64,000 nucleotides of DNA from positions 124,001 to 188,000 of the forward strand of contig JAYQDD010000002.1 in NCBI GenBank assembly GCA_038138145.1, given 5' to 3'. Origin of the DNA: UBA3537 sp038138145. GTDB lineage: Bacteria; Bacteroidota; Bacteroidia; Flavobacteriales; Flavobacteriaceae. Below, one piece after another: positions 23,066 through 31,481 of this stretch (the stretch's first letter is position 1; each line of letters opens with the position of its first letter). Below the pieces are notes generated by a model. It saw only the letters and a list, made by a program, of their open reading frames with translations, had not been told where the DNA came from and did not search any database. The position numbers and the translations under genes were made by a program.

Positions 23066-25071
23066 AACAATTCTAGTATTACAGTGGCTTTTGGCGTCAC
23101 TTTTTCACCTTTTTTAATCGATTGTTTACGTACTTTTCCTCGTCCAACGAGCTTGACACTCAGTCCCATATTTTCTAAAATGCTAATGGCATCCATAGCG
23201 GGTAGTCCCTTTAGATTAGGCATAATAGTTTTGTACTTTTCGGCAGTAGTGTAATAGTTTTGATACTGCTGCTTCACTGATGCTGATTGTTGATCAATTT
23301 GGTCGATAATATCAACAACTGGTGCACTAGTGTAAATTTTTTGCGCTATTTTTTTGAATACTGGCCCCGAAACATCTGCTCCATAGTACCCTACACTTTT
23401 GTCGGGCTCATGGATGACTACAATACAAGAAAATTGAGGGTCATCTGCTGGGAAATAACCAGAAAAAGTAGATATGTAATTCAATTGCTCTTTGTTTCTA
23501 TAATCTTTCTGACATGTCCCTGTTTTACCAGCCATCGAAAATGTTTCGGCATACAAACCATGCCCAGTTCCATGATCTTTTTCAACAACATTTTGAAGAA
23601 GTTTTTGCAGTTTCTGTACTGTTTCTTTAGAACATATTTGAGGGTTTATGACCTCTGTTTCAAAGACTTCTATAGTATTGTCAATGGTTTTGATTTCTTC
23701 AATAAAGCGTGGTTTTACCATTGTCCCATTATTGGCAATAGCATTGTAAAAGGTTAATGTTTGTAGCGGTGTGAAAGACACGCCATAGCCATAGGCCATC
23801 CACTGAAGTGCAATACCACTCCAACGGTTATTTTTGATTCTTGGGTCAGGAATAATAGCCTTCCCTTCACCTAGAATAGGAAGTCCTAAAGAGTCATTAA
23901 GATTCATTTTGTATAAACCGTCTACAAACTGTGATGGATTATTTTTGTAGGCATCATTAATAGCACTAACAATTCCTGTATTGGAAGAAACCTCAAAGGC
24001 CTCAGCTACAGATATTTTTCCGTATCCCCCCTTCTTTGAGTCTCTTACTTTTTTACCATAAAAAGAAAGTATTCCTTTTTTTGTGTCCACAATAGTTGTG
24101 GTATCTATTTTTTGATCTTCAAGGGCAACTGCCAATGCCATTAACTTGAATGTAGATCCTGGTTCGTGCGACTCGCCAATGGCATAATTTAACCGTTCAT
24201 AATAGTTTCCGACGGCATTTCGGCCAAGGTTTGAAATTGCTCTTACAGCACCTGTTTTCGTTTCCATGACCACTACAGATCCATGATCAGCTTTATACTT
24301 TTCCAATTGCTCCAAAAGGGCATGATGAGCAATGTCTTGAATATTGACATCTATTGTTGTGTATACATCAAATCCATCTTTAGGTTCAGTTTGATTAAAA
24401 TCATCTATTGGTTTCCACTGCCCTTTTCCAATACTCTGTTTCATACGCTTTCCGTCCACACCACGAAGGTATTGCTCACCAAAAGCTCCATCGATACCAA
24501 CACGCGTTACATACCCATTCTCATCTGTACGCTCATAGCCAATTGAACGTTGAGCGATGGCACCCAATGGATAATCTCTTTTAGTGGTTTGCTCTACAAT
24601 CAATCCTCCTTTAAAGGCACCGAGATTCAATAACGGAAAAGCTCTGAACCGTAAATAGTCTGAATAATCAATTTGACGCGCCAATAAAAAGTATCTGTTT
24701 TTATTTTGACGGGCTTCGCGCATCCGCTTTTGTAACGTAGCAGACGAATCACCACTAAATGATGCAATCGAATCACAAAGAGCTTGAATATTGGCCTGAA
24801 AATTTCGTTCCGATGAGGTCACCAGATCTATCCTTATGTCATATTTTGGTACAGATGTCGCCAGTAAACTTCCATCTACAGAGTAAACATTACCTCGATT
24901 TGCTGGAATCACTACATCTTTGATACTGCGCTTTTCGGCAAGCGCTCTGTAAGATTCCCCTTGAACAAATTGAATTTTTGTCAATTTAAACACGACCAAC
25001 AATGCGAAGATGAACATACACCCCGAAACGAAGTATAGTTTGTTTAGTATGTTGGTTTCTTTTTCAGACAT
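23062..25071 (-). CDS. ftsI: Septal penicillin-binding protein (FtsI/PBP3) with PASTA domain
   Basis: Class B PBP that crosslinks septal peptidoglycan together with FtsW. Start taken at MSEKETNIL (25071), 4 bp after the ftsL stop; an earlier ATG lies inside ftsL. About 669 residues: cytoplasmic tail, one membrane helix (about 15-31), the dimerisation/pedestal domain (about 50-220), and the transpeptidase domain with SxxK at GSTFKL (Ser306), SSNTG and KTGTCQK. The final 60 residues (MPNLKGLPAMDAISILENMGLSV onward) form a single PASTA repeat, common in Bacteroidota and absent from E. coli FtsI. Its 3' end overlaps murE by 4 bp. Confidence 0.96.
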   Translation of the reverse strand: MSEKETNILNKLYFVSGCMFIFALLVVFKLTKIQFVQGESYRALAEKRSIKDVVIPANRGNVYSVDGSLLATSVPKYDIRIDLVTSSERNFQANIQALCDSIASFSGDSSATLQKRMREARQNKNRYFLLARQIDYSDYLRFRAFPLLNLGAFKGGLIVEQTTKRDYPLGAIAQRSIGYERTDENGYVTRVGIDGAFGEQYLRGVDGKRMKQSIGKGQWKPIDDFNQTEPKDGFDVYTTIDVNIQDIAHHALLEQLEKYKADHGSVVVMETKTGAVRAISNLGRNAVGNYYERLNYAIGESHEPGSTFKLMALAVALEDQKIDTTTIVDTKKGILSFYGKKVRDSKKGGYGKISVAEAFEVSSNTGIVSAINDAYKNNPSQFVDGLYKMNLNDSLGLPILGEGKAIIPDPRIKNNRWSGIALQWMAYGYGVSFTPLQTLTFYNAIANNGTMVKPRFIEEIKTIDNTIEVFETEVINPQICSKETVQKLQKLLQNVVEKDHGTGHGLYAETFSMAGKTGTCQKDYRNKEQLNYISTFSGYFPADDPQFSCIVVIHEPDKSVGYYGADVSGPVFKKIAQKIYTSAPVVDIIDQIDQQSASVKQQYQNYYTTAEKYKTIMPNLKGLPAMDAISILENMGLSVKLVGRGKVRKQSIKKGEKVTPKATVILELL

Positions 25072-25075
25072 TTTA

Positions 25076-25396
25076 TCAATTTGTATTTGAGGCAATTAAA
25101 ATTTTTACAGGAGGAGTTTTAGAGGGTACAATCCCTTTTTCCTTTACTCGACTTCGCACAACTGACTCTAACCTTAGCTTCATTAAATCGGATCTATTTT
25201 TGACGTATAATGAGCGTAACGCTTTGACGTCCTCATTCAGCTTTGCTATGTGGTGAACTTTTCGGTCTGCACTGTGCGAACTGGCAATCATCATAATAGC
25301 TAAAGCAGAAAAAAACAGAATCAAACGCCACTTTTTATAGGCACCATCACTGACCAAAAAAGTACCTCTTAAAATGTCGTATACTATATTTTTCAT
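25076..25396 (-). CDS. ftsL: FtsL-like division protein
   Basis: Small bitopic membrane protein of 106 residues expected to form the FtsQ-FtsL-FtsB complex that activates FtsW-FtsI. A basic cytoplasmic segment (GAYKKWR) precedes one membrane helix at about 25-40 (LILFFSALAIMMIASSH). After it comes a short coiled coil with hydrophobic heptad positions (AKLNEDVKALRSLYVKNRSDLMKLRLESVV) and an MKEKGI-like end (RVKEKGIVPSKTPPVKI), as expected for FtsL. Sequence identity in this family is low, so the call rests on topology and on the place between rsmH and ftsI. Confidence 0.88.
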   Translation of the reverse strand: MKNIVYDILRGTFLVSDGAYKKWRLILFFSALAIMMIASSHSADRKVHHIAKLNEDVKALRSLYVKNRSDLMKLRLESVVRSRVKEKGIVPSKTPPVKILIASNTN

Positions 25397-25404
25397 TCTT
25401 TACT

Positions 25405-26301
25405 TTATAATTTTTGCGCTATTCTTAGCTTTGCACTTCTTGCTCTGTTGTTTGTTTTAATTTCTTCTTTAGTTGGGACAATCAATTTGCCAATCTTTTT
25501 AAAAGGGACTGTGAAATTCCCAAACATATCGCGTTCTGGTTCTCCCTCAAACATGCCATTTCTTATGAAGCGTTTTACCAAACGATCCTCTAATGAGTGG
25601 TATGAAATGACACTCAGTCTACCGTCTGTTTTCAGTACCTCTTTACTGCTCATTAAAAAAGATTTCAAAACGTCAAGCTCATTGTTTACCTCAATCCGAA
25701 TGGCTTGATAAATCTGAGCTAAAATTTTGTTTTGTTTAACTCTTGGCAAGTATTTATTCAACAAATTTTTGAGTTCAAAAGTCGTCTGAATCGGTTGGTC
25801 TTCTCGCGCGGCAACAATTGTTCTTGCCAGTGCTGGTGCCGTTCTCAACTCTCCATATTCCCAAAACAATCGTTTTAAATCTTCTTCAGAATAAGAATTT
25901 ATAATGGTCTTAGCAGAGACGTCTTGATCTTGATTCATGCGCATGTCTAATGGCGCATCAAATCGGATTGAAAACCCTCTTTCGGGCGCATCGAACTGAT
26001 ACGAAGACACGCCAAAATCGGCCAAAATCCCATCAACCTCCTTGACGCCATGTAAGCGCAAAAACCGCTTCATAAACCTAAAATTCTCATTAATAAGCGT
26101 AAATCGATGATCATCAACAGTATTTGAAAGAGCGTCTTTGTCCTGATCAAAAGCGAAAAGCTTTCCTTCTGGCCCAAGGTGTTGTAAGATTTCTCGACTA
26201 TGACCTCCTCCGCCAAAAGTCACATCTACATACACTCCATTTTTTTTTATAGCTAAACCATTTACCGACGCTTCGAGCAAAACTGGATTATGATATTCCA
26301 T
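25405..26301 (-). CDS. rsmH: 16S rRNA (cytosine1402-N4)-methyltransferase
   Basis: Methylates N4 of C1402 in the decoding centre of 16S rRNA with S-adenosylmethionine. The start is taken at MEYHNPVLL (26301), typical of the family; an ATG two codons upstream is equally possible. Visible: HNPVLLEASVNGL, SAM loop VDVTFGGGGHSREIL (about 26-40), DFGVSSYQFDAPERGFSIRFDAPLDMRMN, and ISYHSLEDRLVKRFI near the C-terminus. 298 residues, normal length. It overlaps the end of mraZ by 11-14 bp, the usual mraZ-rsmH arrangement at the head of the division cluster. Confidence 0.97.
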   Translation of the reverse strand: MEYHNPVLLEASVNGLAIKKNGVYVDVTFGGGGHSREILQHLGPEGKLFAFDQDKDALSNTVDDHRFTLINENFRFMKRFLRLHGVKEVDGILADFGVSSYQFDAPERGFSIRFDAPLDMRMNQDQDVSAKTIINSYSEEDLKRLFWEYGELRTAPALARTIVAAREDQPIQTTFELKNLLNKYLPRVKQNKILAQIYQAIRIEVNNELDVLKSFLMSSKEVLKTDGRLSVISYHSLEDRLVKRFIRNGMFEGEPERDMFGNFTVPFKKIGKLIVPTKEEIKTNNRARSAKLRIAQKL

Positions 26302-26755
26302 CGGCATCGTCTTGTCCCATTACCTCTTCTGCTAACTCTGCAAAATCATTTGCCGCATCGTCTATGGCTTTTTCATACAAATCTTTATCCCAAATTTCAA
26401 TGATATTGACTGCCGAAGAAACCACAACCTCTTTGGTTATTTTGGCAAATCCTACCAAATCTTTTGGTATAAGAAGACGCCCAGAAGCATCCAATTCTAT
26501 GGGTTTTACTCCTGCTGTAAATCTTCTAATGAAATCGTTATTTTTCTTTTTGAAACGGTTGAGTTTATTTACTTTTTGCATCAACCCTTCCCACTCTTGC
26601 ATTGGATACAACTCCAAGCATGGCTGAAAGACCGCACGCTTCAAAACAAACCCACTCCCCATAGAAGACGCCAACTGTTTTTTTAGAGCAACAGGAAGCA
26701 TCAAACGCCCTTTGGCGTCTGCTTTGCATTCATATGTCCCTATGAGAGTGTTCAT
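26288..26755 (-). CDS. mraZ: Transcriptional regulator MraZ
   Basis: DNA-binding protein with two AbrB/MraZ-type swapped-hairpin domains that in other bacteria forms a ring and represses its own operon. 155 residues: first half with GTYECKADAKGRLMLPVALKKQL (the DxKGR motif), second half with the repeat of the motif as ELDASGRLLIPKDLVGFAKI (DxxGR). It is the first gene of the division/cell-wall cluster. Three spaced ACCAC repeats 50-75 bp upstream look like its operator and lie over the promoter, consistent with autorepression. Confidence 0.97.
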   Translation of the reverse strand: MNTLIGTYECKADAKGRLMLPVALKKQLASSMGSGFVLKRAVFQPCLELYPMQEWEGLMQKVNKLNRFKKKNNDFIRRFTAGVKPIELDASGRLLIPKDLVGFAKITKEVVVSSAVNIIEIWDKDLYEKAIDDAANDFAELAEEVMGQDDADGIS

Positions 26756-26786
26756 TTGTTTTGTTGACTTATTGCTTAGTGTAATC

Positions 26787-26794
26787 CAAAATTA
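26787..26794 (-). promoter_or_regulatory. Promoter of the mraZ division cluster
   Basis: Minus strand reads TAATTTTG, a full TAnnTTTG match, 32 bp before the mraZ ATG. The -33 position falls inside the MraZ repeats, so bound repressor would block polymerase. Confidence 0.6.
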
Positions 26795-26804
26795 TAAAAT
26801 AATT

Positions 26805-26829
26805 ACCACATTTTACCACATTTTACCAC
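26805..26829 (-). promoter_or_regulatory. MraZ operator: three GTGGT direct repeats
   Basis: On the minus strand GTGGT occurs three times (26829-26825, 26819-26815, 26809-26805), each separated by the same five bases AAAAT, so the period is exactly 10 bp (one helical turn). Known MraZ boxes are three or four GTGGG/TGGGA-like repeats with 5-bp spacers just upstream of mraZ. Spacing, copy number and position all fit; only the last base of the core differs. Confidence 0.85.
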
Positions 26830-26830
26830 T

Positions 26831-27092
26831 TTGTTAATAAATTTCTACTAAACGCAAAATAATTCGACAAAATACATGCTTTTAATTATCTTACTTGCTG
26901 ATTTATAAGTATTTAGATAAAATCCTATAAAATTAACATTTAGCTGTTAATAAGGGGGTTTTTGGTCATTTTTAGCTTTTAATCAAGAAAATACAGGTCA
27001 ATTTTAGCATTACATTAAGAATAAAACTTTGAGGTTCTATATTGAATAAAATTGCTTAGCTTTGCCCTTGATACCAATTTATCGGACACCAT
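26831..27092. other. Intergenic region between mraZ and the hydrolase gene
   Basis: Apart from the mraZ control region to its left and the candidate promoter at 27057-27064, I see no gene here. It is very AT-rich and holds one 7-bp inverted repeat (ATTAACA / TGTTAAT, 26932-26951) of unknown meaning. Confidence 0.6.
27057..27064 (+). promoter_or_regulatory. Candidate promoter for the hydrolase-engB genes
   Basis: TAGCTTTG followed by CCC is a full TAnnTTTG match, 28 bp before the ATG at 27093. No TTG lies at the usual distance. Confidence 0.5.
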
Positions 27093-27857
27093 ATGAAGTA
27101 CGCGTTAAAGAAGGAGGGAAAATTTAGTTATACTGAAATTGGAGAAGGACGCCCCATTATCATATTGCATGGATTAATGGGTGGGCTCAGTAACTTCGAT
27201 GGCCCAATTAAATACTTCAGTAATAACGGCTACAAGTTAGTTTTACCAAAACTACCAGTGTACGATCTTGCTTTGATAAAAACAAATGTTAAAAATTTCG
27301 CTTTACACCTTAAAGACTTTATCGAATTCAAGGGCTATGAAGACGTTATTCTTCTCGGAAATTCTCTGGGTGGTCATATTGGGCTGTATTACACAAACCT
27401 CTACCCAAAAAAAGTTGCTGGACTTGTGATTACAGGCAGTTCTGGACTTTACGAAAGCGCAATGGGTAGTGGGTATACTAAAAGAAGTGATTATAACGTC
27501 ATCAAAGCCAAAGCGGAGGAAGTGTTTTATGATCCTGCCATAGCGACTAAAGAAATTGTGGATGATGTTTATGAGACAGTTAATGACAGAAATAAACTTG
27601 TAAAAACCCTTGCTATAGCCAAGAGTGCGATCCGGCACAATATGGCCAAGGATTTGCCAAAAATGACTACACCTACCTGTATCATTTGGGGTAAAAATGA
27701 TATTGTAACGCCTCCAAATGTTGCTGATGAATTCCACGAACTTCTTCCGGACTCTAACCTGTATTGGATTGATAAATGTGGGCATGCAGCCATGATGGAG
27801 CACCCCGATAAATTCAATGAAATCCTCTTAGAATGGCTCAAGATGAGGGGGTTATAA
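27093..27857 (+). CDS. Alpha/beta hydrolase, substrate unknown
   Basis: A 254-residue alpha/beta-hydrolase fold enzyme, cytosolic, without a signal peptide. The catalytic triad can be assigned: nucleophile Ser91 in GNSLGG, acid Asp203 in WGKNDIVTP, and His231 in CGHAAMMEHP. The oxyanion-hole segment is ILHGLMGG (about 24-31). The pattern fits small esterases, C-C bond hydrolases and related enzymes, and the substrate cannot be told from sequence. It has a candidate promoter of its own, is divergent from mraZ, and is followed after 10 bp by engB. Confidence 0.9.
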   Translation: MKYALKKEGKFSYTEIGEGRPIIILHGLMGGLSNFDGPIKYFSNNGYKLVLPKLPVYDLALIKTNVKNFALHLKDFIEFKGYEDVILLGNSLGGHIGLYYTNLYPKKVAGLVITGSSGLYESAMGSGYTKRSDYNVIKAKAEEVFYDPAIATKEIVDDVYETVNDRNKLVKTLAIAKSAIRHNMAKDLPKMTTPTCIIWGKNDIVTPPNVADEFHELLPDSNLYWIDKCGHAAMMEHPDKFNEILLEWLKMRGL

Positions 27858-27867
27858 GATTTTTGAC

Positions 27868-28488
27868 ATGCACATCAAAACCGCAACATTTGTCGTCAGC
27901 AATCAAGAGGTTTCCAAATGCCCAAAAAACAACCTTCCTGAGTATGCTTTTATTGGTCGAAGTAATGTAGGAAAATCTTCTCTAATCAATATGTTGACCA
28001 ACCAAAAAAAGTTGGCCAAAACATCTGGAAGACCAGGAAAAACACAGTTGATCAATCATTTCCTCATAAATGAACAATGGTATTTGGTAGACTTACCTGG
28101 ATACGGCTATGCTCGAGTGTCTAAATCGAGTAAAAAAACGTTTCAAAAATTTATTACAGCCTATTTTAGAGAAAGAACGCAATTGGTTTCTGCATTTGTA
28201 CTTGTCGATATTCGACATGAACCACAACAAATTGATTTAAATTTCATGCAATGGTTAGGGGAGCATGGAATTCCATTCAGTATTATTTTCACCAAATCAG
28301 ACAAGCTTAAACCCAAAGCAATTGAACGAAATGTAGCACATTACCAAAGTGTACTTCGGGAAAATTGGGAAGAACTGCCCAACCACTTTGTTACTTCATC
28401 ATCAAATTTTACTGGAAAAGATGAGTTGCTAAATTATATTGATTCAATAAATTCATCACTAAAAGACATTAATCCACAATTTGATTAA
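27868..28488 (+). CDS. engB: Ribosome biogenesis GTP-binding protein EngB (YsxC/YihA)
   Basis: Small essential GTPase needed for late 50S subunit assembly. 206 residues, one G domain: G1 GRSNVGKSS (residues 30-38), switch I around TSGRPGKTQ, G3 DLPGYGYA, G4 TKSDK and G5 TSSS. The N-terminal stretch FVVSNQEVSKCPKNNLPEYAF is typical of the family. It lies 10 bp downstream of the hydrolase gene on the same strand and is probably co-transcribed with it. Confidence 0.97.
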   Translation: MHIKTATFVVSNQEVSKCPKNNLPEYAFIGRSNVGKSSLINMLTNQKKLAKTSGRPGKTQLINHFLINEQWYLVDLPGYGYARVSKSSKKTFQKFITAYFRERTQLVSAFVLVDIRHEPQQIDLNFMQWLGEHGIPFSIIFTKSDKLKPKAIERNVAHYQSVLRENWEELPNHFVTSSSNFTGKDELLNYIDSINSSLKDINPQFD

Positions 28489-28542
28489 ATATTATCTTTA
28501 CTGGCTGGATTTTTTTTACTTTAGCAATTAAGATTATACCGC

Positions 28543-29280
28543 ATGAATTACTTTCATAATATTGGTTCTTACTTTATAATGATTGCTGAAATGTTTCGAA
28601 AACCCACGAAACGTTCGGTCATGAAAAATCTAATCCTAAAAGACATTGAAGATTTAGTTATTGGATCGCTTGGCATTGTTGCCTTCATTTCTTTTTTTGT
28701 GGGTGGTGTGGTAACGATTCAAACAGCGCTTAATATCACAAGTCCATTGATTCCAACATACTTGGTTGGTTTTGCGACTAGACAATCGGTTATTCTTGAA
28801 TTTGCACCTACCTTTATATCTGTTATTATGGCTGGAAAAGTGGGGTCATTTATCACCTCAAGTATTGGAACGATGAGGGTGACAGAACAAATTGATGCCT
28901 TGGAAGTCATGGGTGTTAATTCCATAAACTACCTCGTTTTTCCAAAAATGATTGCCATGTTGCTCTATCCATTTGTGATTTCCATTGCTATGTTTCTGGG
29001 GATTATTGGTGGAATGGCAGCTTGTGTGTACGGCGGTTTTTCAACTTTGGAGGACTACATTACAGGCGTACAATTAGATTTTATCCCCTTTCATATGGCT
29101 TATGCGTTTATTAAAACTTTGGTTTTTGCGTTTATTTTGGCCACTATACCTTCCTTTCATGGATATTATATGAGAGGTGGCGCGTTGGAAGTCGGTAAGG
29201 CCAGTACAGTCGCTTTTGTTTGGACCAGTGTGGTTATTATCCTACTAAATTATATCTTAACACAAATGTTGCTCAGCTGA
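28543..29280 (+). CDS. MlaE-family ABC transporter permease
   Basis: Inner-membrane permease of 245 residues in the MlaE/YrbE (DUF140) family, which moves phospholipids or other lipids between the inner and outer membranes. Five to six hydrophobic helices are visible, starting at LVIGSLGIVAFISFFVGGVVTIQTAL. Family hallmarks: EFAPTFISVIMAGKVGSFITSSIGTMRVTEQIDALEVMGVN split over the central helices, then FPKMIAMLLYPFVISIAM, and a late GYYMRGGALEVGKAS coupling segment. The ATPase gene starts on its stop codon (TGATG), so translation is coupled. No MCE/MlaD substrate-binding gene follows in this window. Confidence 0.93.
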   Translation: MNYFHNIGSYFIMIAEMFRKPTKRSVMKNLILKDIEDLVIGSLGIVAFISFFVGGVVTIQTALNITSPLIPTYLVGFATRQSVILEFAPTFISVIMAGKVGSFITSSIGTMRVTEQIDALEVMGVNSINYLVFPKMIAMLLYPFVISIAMFLGIIGGMAACVYGGFSTLEDYITGVQLDFIPFHMAYAFIKTLVFAFILATIPSFHGYYMRGGALEVGKASTVAFVWTSVVIILLNYILTQMLLS

Positions 29281-30041
29281 TGATAAACGTTACAAATCTT
29301 CATAAATCATTTGGCGATGTAGAGGTGCTGAAAGGAATTTCTACCACTTTTGAACAAGGAAAAACTAACCTTATCATTGGGCAAAGTGGATCGGGGAAAA
29401 CAGTATTTCTCAAATGTTTACTTGGACTTTTTGATTATTCAGAGGGAAGCATCGTTTATGACCAACAAAAGTTCACAGATCTTTCCGAAGATGAAAAAAG
29501 AAATTTACGCTCAAAAATTGGCATGGTATTTCAAGGAAGTGCACTATTTGATTCGATGACCATTGAAGAAAATGTGATGTTTCCGCTCAGAATGTTTACC
29601 AATCAAAGCGAGAGTGAAATGCGAGACCGCGCCAATATTGTACTCAAACGCGTAAATCTTGAAAATGCGCAACAAAAAATGCCAAGTGAAGCATCAGGTG
29701 GAATGCAAAAACGAGTGGCTATTGCACGAGCTATAGTAAATAATCCTAAATATTTATTTTGTGACGAACCTAATTCTGGTCTCGATCCTAAAACTGCTAT
29801 TGTTATTGATAACCTTATTCAGGAAATCACGAAAGAATATAACATGGTAACTGTAATCAATTCGCACGACATGAATTCAGTGATGGAAATAGGCGAAAAA
29901 ATTGTGTTCCTCAAAGATGGAGAAAAAGCTTGGGAAGGGACAAAAGACACCATATTTAGAACTGATAATGAAGCCGTATCAAATTTTGTTTACTCCTCTA
30001 ATTTATTTAAAAAGGTACGCGAAATGTACTTAAAATCTTAA
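29280..30041 (+). CDS. MlaF-type ABC transporter ATP-binding protein
   Basis: ATPase partner of the upstream permease, probably in lipid transport. Start taken at MINVTNLHKSFG (29280), whose ATG overlaps the permease TGA; an ORF extension upstream lies inside the permease gene. 253 residues: Walker A GQSGSGKT (34-41), Q-loop in GMVFQGSALFD, signature ASGGMQKR (variant of LSGGQ, typical of the MlaF group), Walker B FCDEPNSGLDP, and the H-loop NSHDMNSV. The gene converges on the DUF389 gene with a 4-bp gap and no terminator between. Confidence 0.95.
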   Translation: MINVTNLHKSFGDVEVLKGISTTFEQGKTNLIIGQSGSGKTVFLKCLLGLFDYSEGSIVYDQQKFTDLSEDEKRNLRSKIGMVFQGSALFDSMTIEENVMFPLRMFTNQSESEMRDRANIVLKRVNLENAQQKMPSEASGGMQKRVAIARAIVNNPKYLFCDEPNSGLDPKTAIVIDNLIQEITKEYNMVTVINSHDMNSVMEIGEKIVFLKDGEKAWEGTKDTIFRTDNEAVSNFVYSSNLFKKVREMYLKS

Positions 30042-30045
30042 GGAA

Positions 30046-31479
30046 TTATTGGGTAAGAATCTCAACGTTTTCTTCTTGTAATTCTTGCTCCAACCATACT
30101 TTTAGAGCACTACTTCTTTGAATCCTTAGACTGTCTGCCACAGCGGAGTTCCAACGTACTTTGGCTACCAAAACGGTATCTACAGTTCTAAAGTTTGAAG
30201 AACGTAACATTTGAGCAAAACTAAACGATTCTAATTCCGAAAATTGAATTTTAGCATCTTTCGCAAAATCAATGAAATCAAAATTATAAATGGATTCACT
30301 TTTGGACGTTACAGCGAGTTTCAAACTATCTATAGTAAAATTCAATTGTTCAATGCGCTGATCACGTTCATCAATTTTGTCTAAAGCAATATCATACAAT
30401 TCTAAAATTTTATTGGTACTGCGGTTGCTATTTCCATTGATAATCAACTTAAAATCGTTTAGGTATTCATATCCATTGAGTTCATTGACTAAATCTGATT
30501 TTGTAGCATCATTTATATCGCCATTAAAATTCAAGGTAATGGTTTTTGCTTTTGTGTCTAGGTTCTCACGTTGAAGCCATAAACTTGTATTGCTATTGAT
30601 TTCTTTTTCTAAATAAATTTTATAGTCAGATTTGTATTGAGACTCTTTAAGCACATCGTAAAATGTCCACCCTGCTGGTAACATCATAGCCAAAGCAATT
30701 AATGCAGCGATCCGTGCAATCGTTTTTCGCCGTTTAGAATTGGCATAATTGAGCATGGGAAACCTCAGAACTTTTAAAACTATAAAAGTAGCCAAAGCAA
30801 TAAAGATTGTATTGATGGCGAATAAATACATTGCACCAATAAAATAATCCCAATTGCCTTGAGACAATCCATAGCCAGCAGTACACAGTGGTGGCATCAA
30901 AGCGGTGGCAATAGCTACTCCAAAAATTACAGTAGCAATGGTCCCTTTTTTGGTTCGTGCAATAATTAAAGCTAAACCACCAAAAAATGCAATCAATACG
31001 TCTCTAATGTCTGGTTTTACTCTTCCAAGAAGTTCAGAATTGTCCTCGTACAAAGGGAGGAAATAGAAACATAAAAATGCAGTTAACAAACTTAAAACCA
31101 CCATGGTAAGTAAGTTAATCATAGACTTTCGTAGCGTATCAATATCATTGATTGCAATGGAAAGTCCAACACCAAGAATCGGTCCCATAAGTGGCGAGAT
31201 AAGCATCGCACCAATAACCACTGCGGTAGAATCTGCATTTAGACCAACAGAGGCAACAAAAATAGAACATATCAGAATCCAAGCTGTTCCTCCTTTGAAA
31301 GAAATATCGGCTTTAATTGCAGAAACTGTAGCTTCTCGATCGGTGTCTTCTCTAAAGTCAAGCAGATCTACCAAAAATGTTTTGATGGATAAAAACAACC
31401 CTTTGGCATCGGCTTTTACCGCTGATTTTGAGTCGTTTACATCCTCATTAGTGGGTTGCTGATCGAAATTGTGAATCAT
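30046..31479 (-). CDS. DUF389 family membrane protein
   Basis: Function unknown. 477 residues. A cytoplasmic N-terminus of about 65 residues is followed by the DUF389 membrane region (about 66-290) with several helices, including GTAWILICSIFVASVGLNADS, GAMLISPLMGPILGVGLSIAI, VIFGVAIATALMPPLCTAGYG and MYLFAINTIFIALATFIVL. The conserved ISPLMGP and ALMPPLCTAGYG stretches mark the family. A soluble tail of about 190 residues follows, with a predicted coiled-coil segment (ALDKIDERDQRIEQLNFTIDSL). Last gene of the argS unit, 2 bp after the guanylyltransferase. Confidence 0.9.
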   Translation of the reverse strand: MIHNFDQQPTNEDVNDSKSAVKADAKGLFLSIKTFLVDLLDFREDTDREATVSAIKADISFKGGTAWILICSIFVASVGLNADSTAVVIGAMLISPLMGPILGVGLSIAINDIDTLRKSMINLLTMVVLSLLTAFLCFYFLPLYEDNSELLGRVKPDIRDVLIAFFGGLALIIARTKKGTIATVIFGVAIATALMPPLCTAGYGLSQGNWDYFIGAMYLFAINTIFIALATFIVLKVLRFPMLNYANSKRRKTIARIAALIALAMMLPAGWTFYDVLKESQYKSDYKIYLEKEINSNTSLWLQRENLDTKAKTITLNFNGDINDATKSDLVNELNGYEYLNDFKLIINGNSNRSTNKILELYDIALDKIDERDQRIEQLNFTIDSLKLAVTSKSESIYNFDFIDFAKDAKIQFSELESFSFAQMLRSSNFRTVDTVLVAKVRWNSAVADSLRIQRSSALKVWLEQELQEENVEILTQ

Positions 31480-31481
31480 TT

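Noticed and set aside
23287..23757. 156-codon open frame on the plus strand opposite ftsI
   Set aside because: It lies wholly antisense to a well-supported gene, has no family motif, and its composition is that of a mirrored coding frame. The same holds for plus-strand frames at 19063-19443, 34316-34705 and 56397-56867.
26932..26951. Inverted repeat ATTAACA / TGTTAAT, similar to TTTAACA / TGTTAAA at 60126-60144, as a shared operator
   Set aside because: The arms are short and made of common AT-rich words; two similar hits in AT-rich intergenic DNA are expected by chance. A genome-wide count would be needed to revive it.
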